From NCBI GenBank assembly GCA_029573235.1, contig JAKQGX010000008.1, positions 33,452 through 97,451 of the forward strand: a DNA stretch of 64,000 bases, given 5' to 3'. Shown in pieces: positions 44,787-54,303 of the stretch. A program made the translations under genes and the position numbers. The stretch is from Bacteroidota bacterium. Lineage in GTDB: Bacteria > Bacteroidota > Bacteroidia > Chitinophagales > Chitinophagaceae. Position 1 is the stretch's first letter. Each line of letters starts with the position of its first letter. Under the pieces are notes generated by a model. It ran no database searches and was not told the DNA's origin. It was given only the letters and a program-made list of their open reading frames with translations.

Positions 44787-45805
44787 GAAAGCATTTTTTC
44801 TATTTCTTTAAAGACTGTTGCCGCTGGCGCCCCCTCCCACAAAATACGATAGATGCATGTAGCCAAAGGAAGGTCTATTTTGTATTGATGCGAAACATGC
44901 TGCATGGCTCGCGCTGCATAATAGCCTTCTGCCACCATGTTCATTTCCAGTGTTGCCGCTTTGATGGTGTACCCTTTTCCCAACATGGTGCCCAAGGTGC
45001 GGTTGCGGCTGTGCAAGGAGTAACAGGTCACCAACAAATCTCCCAAATACGCGCTGGTATGAAAGTCGGGCTGCTCGTCGGATGGGTGCACTTTGTCGAA
45101 ATGCTCTTGCAGGTATAGATACATCTCTCGGTAGCAATTGGTGATGTACACACTCAAAAAATTATCGCCATAATCAAGTGAGTGCGCCATGCCGGCACCG
45201 ATGGCATAAATGTTTTTCAATACGGCTGCATACTGAGCTCCCCATATATCGTGGTTATGGGTTGTATTTAAGTACCTTGTTTGAAAGGCTTGTGCAACTA
45301 TACAGGTGAGCGCATCGTTCAGTCCTGAGAAAGTAAGGTAGCTCAGACGCTCCAGCGCTATTTCTTCGGCATGACAAGGTCCGGTGATAGCTACATAGTT
45401 GTCGAGGTCGTATTGGTAATGGGTAGTGAGATAATCGTTGAGCAATAAATCGCTTTCCGGCAGTACGCCTTTGATGGCAGAAATAATTTTTTTGTTTTGC
45501 CAATAAGCTGCATCAACTGAAGTTAATACACCTTGTGCAAAGGCAGAAGGTACAGCAAATACAAGGGTGTCACATTGCTCCAGCACTTGCTTTAGATCGG
45601 TAGTAGGGATAAGACTTCCCGGAGCAAACTGCACCGAAGTAAGATAATGCGGATTGCGGTGCTGGGCTTGTATATGCGCTACAGCCGTAGGATTGCGCAA
45701 CCACCAGAAAATCGTATTCCCGTTGTCGGTTAGGATTTTCGCAAGTGCTGTGCCCCAACTTCCGTTGCCAATGACGCCTATGGTTCCTTTGTATGTAGCT
45801 GCCAA
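44783..45805 (-). CDS. gpsA: Glycerol-3-phosphate dehydrogenase [NAD(P)+]
   Basis: The enzyme reduces dihydroxyacetone phosphate to glycerol 3-phosphate for phospholipid synthesis. The 340-residue protein has the N-terminal Rossmann motif GVIGNGSWGTALAKILTDNG. The substrate-domain signatures ITGPCHAEEIALE, AVLKNIYAIGAGMAHSLDYG and TCYSLHSRNRTLGTMLGKG follow. The lysine in LKNIYAIG is the usual catalytic one. The length is standard. Its 3' end overlaps the converging upstream gene by 4 bp. Confidence 0.94.
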   Translation of the reverse strand: MAATYKGTIGVIGNGSWGTALAKILTDNGNTIFWWLRNPTAVAHIQAQHRNPHYLTSVQFAPGSLIPTTDLKQVLEQCDTLVFAVPSAFAQGVLTSVDAAYWQNKKIISAIKGVLPESDLLLNDYLTTHYQYDLDNYVAITGPCHAEEIALERLSYLTFSGLNDALTCIVAQAFQTRYLNTTHNHDIWGAQYAAVLKNIYAIGAGMAHSLDYGDNFLSVYITNCYREMYLYLQEHFDKVHPSDEQPDFHTSAYLGDLLVTCYSLHSRNRTLGTMLGKGYTIKAATLEMNMVAEGYYAARAMQHVSHQYKIDLPLATCIYRILWEGAPAATVFKEIEKMLS

Positions 45806-46046
45806 AACAAGATAATTTTTTCGTGATAAAAGTAATCGTTGTATCGGAGAATACGAACTCTGTTATTCTTTCCCCTTCGATTTCATCACTTGTTGGCTAC
45901 GAATACAGTTCTAAAATCAATTGGTTTCCTATAGGTGCGGACAATACTTTTTCAAGAAATACCTTTTCTTTTTTTGATGAAAAAAGCGAATACAGTTTTA
46001 CGGTTTATTTATACATTAGATGTTCAAAAAAAAAATAGAAGCAACT

Positions 46047-46892
46047 ATGAAATGGATGGGTAGAAGAGAAAGTGATAATGTGGAAGACCGTCGTGGTATG
46101 GGCGGTGGAACCATTATTGGTGGCGGTATTGGCGCACTTGTTATCGGGGTTATCATTTACTTATTGGGCGGCGACCCCAGCCAAGTATTGCAGCAAGCCG
46201 GCAATGTTACCACCGGCACATCAATGACGCAAGAACAGCAAGCACAACAAGAGGAATATGCCAAATTTGTAAAAGTAGTATTAGCCGACACCGAAGATGT
46301 GTGGCGAAAACTATTTCAACAGCAAGGACAGCAGTACGTTGATCCCAAGTTGGTCATGTTTACCGGTTCGGTGAATAGTGCCTGTGGTGGTGCCTCTGCA
46401 GCCATGGGACCCTTCTACTGCCCCGGTGATCAGAAAGTATATATCGACCTGAGTTTTTATGATGAGTTGAAAAGACGATTTAATGCACCCGGTGATTTTG
46501 CAATGGCTTATGTAATTGCCCATGAAGTAGGGCACCACGTACAAAACCTGATGGGCATTTCAGGAAAGGTGCAAAGGGCAAGAGAAGGATTGAGCGAGGC
46601 AGAAAGCAATGCACTGTCCGTGCGTTTAGAATTGCAGGCCGATTTCTTTGCCGGTGTTTGGGCGTATCATGCACAGAAAACAAAAAATATTTTAGAGCCG
46701 GATGATTTGGAGGAAGCCTTAAATGCTGCCCATGCCATCGGTGACGATAATCTTCAAAAACAAGCAAGGGGTCATGTAGTTCCCGAAAGTTTTACACATG
46801 GCACATCGCAGCAGCGTATGTATTGGTTCAAAAAAGGATTTGATACCGGCGATCTGAGCCAAGGTGATACCTTTGCAGACGATGCGCTATAA
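46047..46892 (+). CDS. YpfJ-family neutral zinc metallopeptidase
   Basis: The 281-residue protein begins MKWMGRRESDNVEDRRGMGGG, the characteristic N-terminus of this family. A glycine-rich hydrophobic segment is followed by the metallopeptidase domain, with the HExxH motif at residues 159-163 (AHEVGHHVQNLMG) and the late zinc-ligand region ELQADFFAGVWAYHA. The frame is open back to 46020, but the ATG at 46047 matches family starts. The physiological role is not known. It precedes a broken threonine aldolase gene. Confidence 0.9.
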   Translation: MKWMGRRESDNVEDRRGMGGGTIIGGGIGALVIGVIIYLLGGDPSQVLQQAGNVTTGTSMTQEQQAQQEEYAKFVKVVLADTEDVWRKLFQQQGQQYVDPKLVMFTGSVNSACGGASAAMGPFYCPGDQKVYIDLSFYDELKRRFNAPGDFAMAYVIAHEVGHHVQNLMGISGKVQRAREGLSEAESNALSVRLELQADFFAGVWAYHAQKTKNILEPDDLEEALNAAHAIGDDNLQKQARGHVVPESFTHGTSQQRMYWFKKGFDTGDLSQGDTFADDAL

Positions 46893-46943
46893 GAATTTTC
46901 AGCAGTTTTATGCTACTATTCGATAGCCTCTTTATTGTTTTTT

Positions 46944-47143
46944 ATGAAAGGATTTGCGAGTGATAACTACGAGGTGTATTGCCAGAAGTCATACAGGCAC
47001 TTCAACATGTAAATGCGGAACATGCCGTATCTTATGGCAGCGACCCCATAACCCAACGCGTAACAGCTCAATTAAAAGATTTTTTTGAAACAGAAGTTGC
47101 GGTTGCATTAGTCTTCAACGGTACCGGTGCCAATGTGCTAGTG
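46944..47143 (+). pseudogene. ltaE: Remnant of low-specificity L-threonine aldolase (frameshifted and truncated)
   Basis: The start MKGFASDNY is encoded from 46944. The continuation GVLPEVIQALQHVNAEHAVS is one base out of frame: 35 bases lie between the start and the LPEV codon where family members have exactly 36. Inserting one C near 46971 restores MKGFASDNYAGVLPEV. The homology then runs to FNGTGANVL and stops at about 47143, where non-homologous AT-rich sequence begins. About 67 codons of a roughly 340-codon gene remain, so the enzyme, which cleaves threonine to glycine and acetaldehyde, is inactive from this locus. Confidence 0.85.
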
Positions 47144-47321
47144 TATAATAATAAAAATTCTAGCTACCTATAGAAATGCAAATTTGTAGCTCTTATATCA
47201 AAATTTCTAATAGGGTCCTGTTTGCGATGGTTATTTAAGTTTAGTTTAGAAAAAAATATTACTCCAATATTTAACATTTTTAGAAAAAGTTACTCTAAGC
47301 ATATATAAAATATAGAATGTC

Positions 47322-48392
47322 ATGAATAATTGGAAGTTAATTTTAATTGCATCGTTACTATTGTTGGGTTGTAAAAAAGAGGATAATACAACGAAAACTC
47401 CTTTAAACACATCTATGTATTTTCCAGAAAATTCAAGTACAGTTTGGGAAAATACCTCTCCCTCAGATTTGGGTTGGAATACGACAAATATGACTGATTT
47501 GAGAAACTATCTTATAGCAAAAAATACAAAATCATTTTTGATTTTGGTAAATGGCAGAATTGTAATGGAAGAGTATTATAACGGGCATACAGCTGCTTCT
47601 GAATGGGAGTGGAATAGTGCAGGGAAAACATTGTTAGCCGCGACAGTTGGCATAGCACAACAAGAAGGATTGCTGAATATTAATAACAAAGTGTCAGAAT
47701 ATTTAGGTGTCAATTGGACAAATGAATCAACTGAAAAAGAAGCGTTAATTACTTGTAGACACTTGCTTGCAATGACATCAGGAATAAATGATCAAAGCCA
47801 ATTAATTATTAAACCCAACCTCACTTATCTTGCTGATGCAGGTACTAGATGGTCGTATAGTAATGTATTTCAAAAATTATTTGATGTAGTAGCCACTGCA
47901 AGCAATATGGACTTTGAAACATACTATAATCAAAAATTGAAAACAAAGATCGGAATGGATGGTTTTTGGAATAAAGGTGCAATTTATACTATTTACCACA
48001 GTACCACCCGAAGTATGGGGCGTTTTGGATTGTTGGTTTTGAATAAAGGAAAATGGAAAAATGAGCAGGTGTTGGATGATGCATATTTTTACGAAAGCAT
48101 TAACTCTTCGCAAAGTATCAACCCGTCTTACGGTTATTTAACATGGCTCAATGGAAAAACAACATACATGGTTCCGGGCTCTCAAACGGTTTTTCAAGGA
48201 TATTTGGTACCCAATGCACCACCAGATATGATTGCAGCACTAGGTGCATCTGACCAAAAAATGTATGTAATACCTAGTAGAAAAATGGTTGTTGTGAGAA
48301 TGGGTGAAGCTTCTGATCCAAACAATCCAACCTTTGCCAGTTCTGGCTTTGATAATGAACTTTGGGCGAAAATTAATGCTGTAATTAATTGA
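47322..48392 (+). CDS. Beta-lactamase-fold serine hydrolase lipoprotein, AT-rich
   Basis: The 356-residue product has a lipoprotein signal peptide (LLLLGC before KKEDN) and a serine beta-lactamase/penicillin-binding fold. The catalytic SxxK is at S99-K102 (SAGK) and the YxN motif is at Y179-N181 (YSN). Class C-like esterases and peptidases share this pattern, and activity on beta-lactams is not implied. The gene is visibly more AT-rich than its neighbours and sits next to the broken ltaE remnant, which suggests acquisition by transfer. Confidence 0.85.
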   Translation: MNNWKLILIASLLLLGCKKEDNTTKTPLNTSMYFPENSSTVWENTSPSDLGWNTTNMTDLRNYLIAKNTKSFLILVNGRIVMEEYYNGHTAASEWEWNSAGKTLLAATVGIAQQEGLLNINNKVSEYLGVNWTNESTEKEALITCRHLLAMTSGINDQSQLIIKPNLTYLADAGTRWSYSNVFQKLFDVVATASNMDFETYYNQKLKTKIGMDGFWNKGAIYTIYHSTTRSMGRFGLLVLNKGKWKNEQVLDDAYFYESINSSQSINPSYGYLTWLNGKTTYMVPGSQTVFQGYLVPNAPPDMIAALGASDQKMYVIPSRKMVVVRMGEASDPNNPTFASSGFDNELWAKINAVIN

Positions 48393-48616
48393 GAAGAATC
48401 TTCAGCATTCTCTTTTACACTACAAAAGCTTATAACTGAAGCCAATTAATAACCTTTTTCCTTTACCTCCTGCAGGGCGTAGTTACAGCGTAATTGTCTT
48501 CACGGTAAGTGATGTCTTGTGCTGATATTGTGTATTAAGCTTTATTTCTCTTGATAATAGTGAGAAATCGGCATGTGCAGAACTACCTTATCTATCCAAA
48601 CAATCAACTTTCCTTG

Positions 48617-48624
48617 TACCTTTG
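48617..48624 (+). promoter_or_regulatory. Bacteroidota -7 box for miaB
   Basis: TACCTTTG lies 23 nt before the miaB ATG at 48647. Confidence 0.55.
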
Positions 48625-48646
48625 CCCCCTTAAATAATCTGAAAAT

Positions 48647-50044
48647 ATGCCAGAGTTGCTGCAAAAAGATATTCGTGAAGAGCGGCAAGGAGAAGCGTAT
48701 GCGCCCTTTGCAAACGATGCAAACGAGTACACTAAAAAATTTTATATCGAAAGCTATGGTTGCCAAATGAATTTCAACGATAGCGAAATAGTAGCTTCTA
48801 TATTGCATAAAGAAGGCTATGGTGCTACGCGCAATTTTGAAGAAGCCCATCTGGTACTGCTCAACACTTGTTCGGTACGAGAAAAAGCAGAACAAACCGT
48901 ACGCAACCGATTAACCACATTCCGAAAAGTGAAAGAAAAGCGCCCGGGTATGTTGGTGGGTGTGTTGGGCTGTATGGCCGAGCGATTGAAATCGAAATTT
49001 TTGGAGGAAGAAAAGCTGGTAGATATTGTAGTAGGTCCGGATGCCTATAGAAGTTTGCCGGACCTAATATCCGAAGCGGAAGGTGGGCAAAAAACAGTCA
49101 ATGTATTGCTGAGCCGTGAAGAAACCTATGCCGATATTTCTCCTGTGCGCTTAGATAGCAATGGTGTTACTGCCTTTGTAAGCATCACCCGTGGGTGCAA
49201 TAATATGTGTACTTTTTGTGTGGTACCCTTCACCCGTGGCCGCGAACGCAGTAGAGATGCAGCAAGCATTGTGGCGGAATGTCGTGATTTGTTTGAAAAA
49301 GGTTTCAAAGAAGTTACTTTATTAGGGCAAAATGTAGATAGCTATACGCACGAAGAAGTCAACTTTGCCAAACTGTTAGAAATGGTAGCCTTAGTGTCGC
49401 CCTTGCTGCGCGTACGTTTCAGCACTTCGCACCCCAAAGACATAACGGATGAAGTGCTGCACACGATGGCAAAGTATCCGAACATTTGTAAATACATTCA
49501 CTTGCCGGTACAAAGCGGTAGCACACGTGTACTACAGTTGATGAATCGCACCTACACTCGTGAATGGTATCTCAATAAAGTAAAACGCATTCGCGAAATA
49601 ATGCCTGACTGCGGTATCAGCAGTGATGTCATCTCCGGTTTTTGTACAGAGACCGAAGAAGACCATCAAGATACCCTTAGCATCATGGAATTGAGCCGGT
49701 ACGACATGAGCTACATGTTCTCTTACAGCGAACGCCCCGGCACACTGGCGGCGCGTCGTTACGCAGATGATGTGCCAACAGATATAAAGAAAAGAAGACT
49801 GGAAGAAATCATTAACCTTCAAAACCGTCTTTCGAAGGATAGTTATAAAAACGATATTGGCAAAACCTTTGAAGTATTGATAGAAGGAGATAGTAAACGA
49901 AGCGATGCTCATTGGTACGGCCGCACCTCCCATAATAAAGTGGTGGTTTTCCCCAAAGAGCAATATCCCTTACAAAAAGGTGATTACGCACATGTGAGAA
50001 TAGACGAAGCTACCCAAGCCACCTTATTGGGCGTTATCGTTTAA
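48647..50044 (+). CDS. miaB: tRNA-2-methylthio-N6-isopentenyladenosine synthase MiaB
   Basis: MiaB is a radical SAM methylthiotransferase that modifies A37 of tRNAs reading UNN codons. The 465-residue protein has the N-terminal UPF0004 domain with its three cluster cysteines (YGCQMN, NTCSVRE, LGCMAE). The radical SAM motif CxxxCxxC is at C184, C188 and C191 (CNNMCTFC), and a C-terminal TRAM domain completes it. The overall length and order match the MiaB subgroup rather than RimO. It opens a plus-strand run and has its own promoter box. Confidence 0.95.
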   Translation: MPELLQKDIREERQGEAYAPFANDANEYTKKFYIESYGCQMNFNDSEIVASILHKEGYGATRNFEEAHLVLLNTCSVREKAEQTVRNRLTTFRKVKEKRPGMLVGVLGCMAERLKSKFLEEEKLVDIVVGPDAYRSLPDLISEAEGGQKTVNVLLSREETYADISPVRLDSNGVTAFVSITRGCNNMCTFCVVPFTRGRERSRDAASIVAECRDLFEKGFKEVTLLGQNVDSYTHEEVNFAKLLEMVALVSPLLRVRFSTSHPKDITDEVLHTMAKYPNICKYIHLPVQSGSTRVLQLMNRTYTREWYLNKVKRIREIMPDCGISSDVISGFCTETEEDHQDTLSIMELSRYDMSYMFSYSERPGTLAARRYADDVPTDIKKRRLEEIINLQNRLSKDSYKNDIGKTFEVLIEGDSKRSDAHWYGRTSHNKVVVFPKEQYPLQKGDYAHVRIDEATQATLLGVIV

Positions 50045-50143
50045 TCGTTTTCTTTTGAATCGTTGTATATTGTAAAAGACAAACCACAAAAATGCAATCC
50101 CTCCATTGACTCACTATTGTAAACCCGATTTTTCGTAAGCGGA

Positions 50144-51391
50144 ATGGATATTCAAAGTATAAAAAACAGATTCGGCATCATTGGGAACTCTCCAACACTC
50201 AACCATGCGCTAAACACAGCCGTGCAAGTTGCCAATACAGATTTGACCGTGTTGATTTCCGGAGAAAGCGGGGTGGGCAAAGAAGTTTTCTCACAAATCA
50301 TTCATGCCCTCTCTGCACGTAAGCACAACCCTTTTATTGCGGTCAATTGTGGTGCCATACCCGAAGGAACAATCGATAGTGAATTATTTGGGCATGAGAA
50401 AGGAGCCTTCACTGGAGCCGTTGATAGTCGAAAGGGGTATTTCGAAACCGTTAATGGTGGATCTATTTTTTTAGATGAAATTGGAGAGATGCCCCTCGGT
50501 ACACAAGCGCGTCTGTTGCGTGTTTTAGAAACCGGCGAATACATAAAAGTAGGTTCTTCGAAAGTGCAGAAGACGGATGTGCGTGTCATTGCAGCTACCA
50601 ACAAAGATTTACTGGCATTAACACAGGTCAATAAGTTTCGAGAAGATTTATATTATCGTTTAAGCACGGTGCCTATTCGGGTGCCGTCATTACGCGACCG
50701 TAAGGATGATATTCCGTTGTTGTTTAGAAAATTTGCAGCCGACTTTTCAGAACGATACCGTACCCAATCGGTGCAGTTGGACAGCAGTGCGCAACAATTG
50801 CTCATGAACTATCCTTGGAAAGGAAATGTGAGAGAATTGAAAAATATTGCAGAGCAAGTATCTGTTTTGTCAAAAGAAAAGCAATTGAATGCGGACGTAT
50901 TGCAACTCTTTTTACCGCAGAGCGAATCATCATCTATGGCATTGTTGCCATTACACCAAACATCTGCAGACAATCATCAAACGATGAGTGCTACGGAGCG
51001 TGATATTCTTTATAAGCTTTTCTTCGACATGAAAAAGGATATGAATGAACTGAAAAAGCTCATTTTTGAAATGGCACAAACGCAGGGATTCCCTCTTTCA
51101 GAAAACATGATGTCCGGATTTTCTTCATCCCCTTTATACCAAGAAAACATACAACCCCTACCACAGGTCAACTATACCGCCGCTTCCGGTACACCTATAC
51201 TGGTACACAATGAAAAACTTGACGCTCATGAAGAAGTAGAAGAGAGCTTGCTGCTTTCTGAAAGAGAAAAAGAATTTATATTAAAAGCCTTAAAGAAACA
51301 TAGAGGGAGAAGAAGAGATGCGGCAAACGAATTGGGTATTTCTGAGCGTACCCTCTACAGAAAAATAAAAGAATATAATATTGACGAGTAA
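50144..51391 (+). CDS. Sigma-54-dependent transcriptional activator without receiver domain
   Basis: The 415-residue protein starts directly with the AAA+ domain. Walker A is GESGVGKE (residues 40-47), the sigma-54 contact loop GAFTGA is at 87-92, and Walker B is in SIFLDEIGEM (107-116). A Fis-type helix-turn-helix closes the protein (RRRDAANELGISERTLYRKI). There is no N-terminal sensor or receiver domain, so control must come from a partner or from expression level. It is the first gene of a run with lptE, a TPR protein and secG, a grouping common in Bacteroidota. Confidence 0.92.
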   Translation: MDIQSIKNRFGIIGNSPTLNHALNTAVQVANTDLTVLISGESGVGKEVFSQIIHALSARKHNPFIAVNCGAIPEGTIDSELFGHEKGAFTGAVDSRKGYFETVNGGSIFLDEIGEMPLGTQARLLRVLETGEYIKVGSSKVQKTDVRVIAATNKDLLALTQVNKFREDLYYRLSTVPIRVPSLRDRKDDIPLLFRKFAADFSERYRTQSVQLDSSAQQLLMNYPWKGNVRELKNIAEQVSVLSKEKQLNADVLQLFLPQSESSSMALLPLHQTSADNHQTMSATERDILYKLFFDMKKDMNELKKLIFEMAQTQGFPLSENMMSGFSSSPLYQENIQPLPQVNYTAASGTPILVHNEKLDAHEEVEESLLLSEREKEFILKALKKHRGRRRDAANELGISERTLYRKIKEYNIDE

Positions 51392-51446
51392 TGTCGGGAG
51401 AAACAAAATTAGTTGCTCGAACAATTTTCCATTTTTGAACGATAAT

Positions 51447-51950
51447 ATGAAACAACTGCTAACCGGTATGGCATTTTTGCTTGGTGTGCTTATGATGATG
51501 GGCTGTGGAGTGTATAGCTTTTCCGGTGCCAGCATACAAGGCAAGACAATCAATATTCACGCATTGGAAAATCGTGCGCCGAATGTGGTGCCAAGCTTGA
51601 GTGCTACGCTGACAGATAAAATTCGTAGCCGCATTCTCTCCCAAACCGGACTGGCACCGCAGAATACCGATCAAACCGACTATGATTTGCAAGGTCAGAT
51701 TACCATGTACCAGGTCACGGTTTCGGGAATGCAACAAACGCAACAGGCCTCCCAAAACCGCTTAACGATATCGGTAAATATTATTTTCGAAAATCGATTA
51801 GATGAAAAAGCTGGTTTTACGCAGACTTTCACACGATTTGCCGACTTCCCCGCCAGTCAAACCATACAATCTGTAGAAGCAGCACTTATTGGAGAAATAG
51901 GAACACAAATTGCCGACGATATTTTTAATAAAGCTTTTGTAAATTGGTAG
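51447..51950 (+). CDS. lptE: LptE-family lipopolysaccharide assembly lipoprotein
   Basis: LptE plugs the LptD barrel that inserts lipopolysaccharide into the outer membrane. The 167-residue product has a lipoprotein signal peptide (lipobox MMGC before GVYSF). The Bacteroidota LptE pattern follows, with SGASIQGKTINIHALENRAP and the later RLTISVNIIFENRL. The start at ATG 51447 gives the signal peptide; the longer frame from 51381 overlaps the preceding gene. LptD is not in the window. It is followed 6 bp later by the TPR protein gene. Confidence 0.85.
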   Translation: MKQLLTGMAFLLGVLMMMGCGVYSFSGASIQGKTINIHALENRAPNVVPSLSATLTDKIRSRILSQTGLAPQNTDQTDYDLQGQITMYQVTVSGMQQTQQASQNRLTISVNIIFENRLDEKAGFTQTFTRFADFPASQTIQSVEAALIGEIGTQIADDIFNKAFVNW

Positions 51951-51956
51951 CCGATT

Positions 51957-53255
51957 ATGAAACCCTCACAAATATCTCAATGGTTGACGAAGCGCGAAAT
52001 GCCCACTACAGAAGAGGAAAGAAGTGCATTGGCATTATTGAGTAAAACCTATCCATATTTTGTTCCATCTCGATATATTGAAGCCGGAGCGTTTCATGTT
52101 AAACAACCTTTTGCCCCTGTATTGTTTTCTAAAATGAAACTTTACATGGGCGATTGGATATCGTTTTATTATTTTCTAAATGACTGCTCTTCTAAAAAAA
52201 CGATGACTACTGATGCGGTAGAAGAAGATTCATTTGAAGACTTTCATGATGAGAAGCCGGAATATTTTTTCGACTCTTACGAGAATGAACAAGAATCAGC
52301 CATCAAAGAAGAAGAATTAGGGATACCCAATAACTTCAACAGCAATGAGGCTGATGATTTCGATTTTGAGCTGTTTAATGAACGCGAAAACACACCCCCC
52401 ACTAGCCTACAATCGGATACTTCAAAAAAAACTACAGCACCTCCTGCAATACCCATTCAGCCCCGGCCTACTACTGTAGTACCTGACGAACCCAGTGCAG
52501 TGGAGGCTGAGTTGCCCAATAAGGAAGCCCCATCACTTGGTGTTGTGACCGATGCAAATAGTGACACGAATGAAACAACGTCAGAACAAGAAGAACTTAC
52601 TGAAGATACTGTAAACATTGCAGGGCAAGCGTCACAAGAAGCGAGTTCAGAAACTATATTCATACAGCCGCAATCAACAACAGAAGAGCCGCCATTGCAG
52701 GAGAATAATACAGTGGAACTTATAGTAGGTGAAGAACCGAAAGTAGCGGAAGTAGTACCTATGATTTCATTCAATACGGAAAAGAAAACGGTAGAGAAGA
52801 AAGAGGAGCCTTTAATACAGCCATTGTATGCCGAAGATTATTTCTTGCATCAGGGGGTTGCCAATACCGAAACAAATAACAAACAAGATGAAGATAAACA
52901 GCTTATGGTAGTAATGAGTTTTGCCGATTGGTTGATGCATTTCAAAACAAAAACGGAGAAAGAAAAAGAAGAAGAAAAAGATCAAAAAGCTTTGAAAACA
53001 TTGTGGCAGAAGGAGAAATTGGTCGCTGCTTTAGAAGAGGAAAATGAAGAAATCCCGGAAGGCGTTTTTGAAATGGCCGTAAACTCCATTAAGATAGAAG
53101 ATGATTTGGCCAGCGAGCCATTGGCAGAGATATTGATTAAACAAGGAAAAGTGGACAAAGCCATCGAAATGTATAAAAAACTAAGTTTGCGTAACCCGCA
53201 AAAATATGCTTACTTTGCAAGCAAAATTGAAAAACTAACAAAAGAAAATTTATAA
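51957..53255 (+). CDS. Acidic protein with C-terminal TPR-like segment, function unknown
   Basis: The 432-residue protein has an N-terminal conserved stretch (residues about 1-80, including QWLTKREMPTTEEERSALAL). A long acidic, low-complexity middle (roughly 85-330) is rich in Glu, Asp, Thr and Ser. A C-terminal tetratricopeptide-like helix pair ends the protein (EILIKQGKVDKAIEMYKKLS). No signal peptide is evident. Its fixed place between lptE and secG suggests an envelope or secretion-related role, but nothing in it shows a reaction. It starts 6 bp after lptE. Confidence 0.75.
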   Translation: MKPSQISQWLTKREMPTTEEERSALALLSKTYPYFVPSRYIEAGAFHVKQPFAPVLFSKMKLYMGDWISFYYFLNDCSSKKTMTTDAVEEDSFEDFHDEKPEYFFDSYENEQESAIKEEELGIPNNFNSNEADDFDFELFNERENTPPTSLQSDTSKKTTAPPAIPIQPRPTTVVPDEPSAVEAELPNKEAPSLGVVTDANSDTNETTSEQEELTEDTVNIAGQASQEASSETIFIQPQSTTEEPPLQENNTVELIVGEEPKVAEVVPMISFNTEKKTVEKKEEPLIQPLYAEDYFLHQGVANTETNNKQDEDKQLMVVMSFADWLMHFKTKTEKEKEEEKDQKALKTLWQKEKLVAALEEENEEIPEGVFEMAVNSIKIEDDLASEPLAEILIKQGKVDKAIEMYKKLSLRNPQKYAYFASKIEKLTKENL

Positions 53256-53256
53256 A

Positions 53257-53565
53257 ATGGTAGCGTTTTTGACTATTGTGATCATCTTGGCCTGTATAGC
53301 TCTTGCCTTTTTTGTATTAGTGCAAAATCCCAAAGGTGGTGGACTTACCGGTACATTCGGTAGTATTGGTTCGCAAGTAATGGGGGTAAAGCAATCTACA
53401 GACGCCATGGAAAAAGGTACTTGGGTTACTATGGCTATTATTGCGGCAATCTCTATTTTTTCTGTGAGTTTTTATGACACTCCGAAAGAGGTGAAACAGC
53501 CACAGCAAAATAGTGCGCCGGCTAAACAGCAACAACCCCAACAGCAGCAACCAGCCGGAAAATAA
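53257..53565 (+). CDS. secG: Preprotein translocase subunit SecG
   Basis: SecG is the small accessory subunit of the SecYEG channel in the inner membrane. The 102-residue protein has two hydrophobic helices. The conserved linker VLVQNPKGGGLTGTFGS lies between them, and a Gln/Pro-rich tail follows the second helix. The gene starts one base after the stop of the TPR protein gene, so translation is probably coupled. The tail is longer than in E. coli, as is usual in Bacteroidota. Confidence 0.92.
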   Translation: MVAFLTIVIILACIALAFFVLVQNPKGGGLTGTFGSIGSQVMGVKQSTDAMEKGTWVTMAIIAAISIFSVSFYDTPKEVKQPQQNSAPAKQQQPQQQQPAGK

Positions 53566-53738
53566 TTCAGATAGTTCTATTTCAACAAATCATACAACGG
53601 CATCAAGCAATTGATGCTGTTTTTTTTGTCTGTTTTGCTCGCTGTTATTTTCATTTTTTTTTGCCAACAACACGCATTGCATTTACAGTTCTTCTATAGT
53701 ATTTGAATTGGATGATACGCTTTTGGTAGTTTAGACAT

Positions 53739-53746
53739 TATATTTG
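53739..53746 (+). promoter_or_regulatory. Bacteroidota -7 box for dcd
   Basis: TATATTTG is separated from the dcd ATG at 53752 by only 5 nt, implying a leaderless transcript. Confidence 0.6.
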
Positions 53747-53751
53747 CGCCT

Positions 53752-54288
53752 ATGATTCTTTCTGACAAACGCATCCTCGAAGAAATAGAAAAAGGTACAA
53801 TTAAGATTACTCCCTATTCACGGGAAAGCCTTGGCAGCAACAGTTATGATGTACATTTAGGCAGCACGTTGGCAACGTATAAAGAACATATATTGGATGC
53901 CAAAAAGCACAATACCATTGAATATTTTGAAATACCCGATGAGGGGTTTGTATTATATCCGCATATATTTTATCTCGGCGTTACCGAAGAATATACCGAG
54001 ACACATGCACATGTCCCATTCTTAGAAGGGAAGAGTAGTACTGGACGTTTGGGTATCGATATACATGCTACTGCCGGAAAAGGAGACGTAGGCTTTTGTG
54101 GTAACTGGACATTGGAGATTTCGGTGAAGCAACCCGTGAAAATATACAAGGGTATGCCTATTGGGCAACTCATATACTTCCCGGTAGAGGGCGAAATAGA
54201 AGTAAAATACAATCAGAAAACCGGTGCCAAATATGGCAATCAACCCAACAAGCCTATTGAAAGCATGATGTGGAAGAACCGCTTCTAG
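53752..54288 (+). CDS. dcd: dCTP deaminase
   Basis: The enzyme converts dCTP to dUTP, feeding thymidylate synthesis. The 178-residue protein has the trimeric dUTPase-like fold, with LGSNSYDVHLG near the N-terminus. The catalytic and binding segment EGKSSTGRLGIDIHATAGKGDVGF follows, with the phosphate-binding region GQLIYFPVEG after it. The glutamate and arginine of EGKSSTGR are the key residues in the family. The start codon lies immediately after the promoter box. It converges on korA with 15 bp between stops. Confidence 0.94.
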   Translation: MILSDKRILEEIEKGTIKITPYSRESLGSNSYDVHLGSTLATYKEHILDAKKHNTIEYFEIPDEGFVLYPHIFYLGVTEEYTETHAHVPFLEGKSSTGRLGIDIHATAGKGDVGFCGNWTLEISVKQPVKIYKGMPIGQLIYFPVEGEIEVKYNQKTGAKYGNQPNKPIESMMWKNRF

Positions 54289-54303
54289 CTAGTTCCTTTT
54301 CTG

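Noticed and set aside
45823..46038. 71-codon open frame upstream of the YpfJ-type gene
   Set aside because: It is Ser- and Phe-rich without any family pattern and ends just before a well-supported start.
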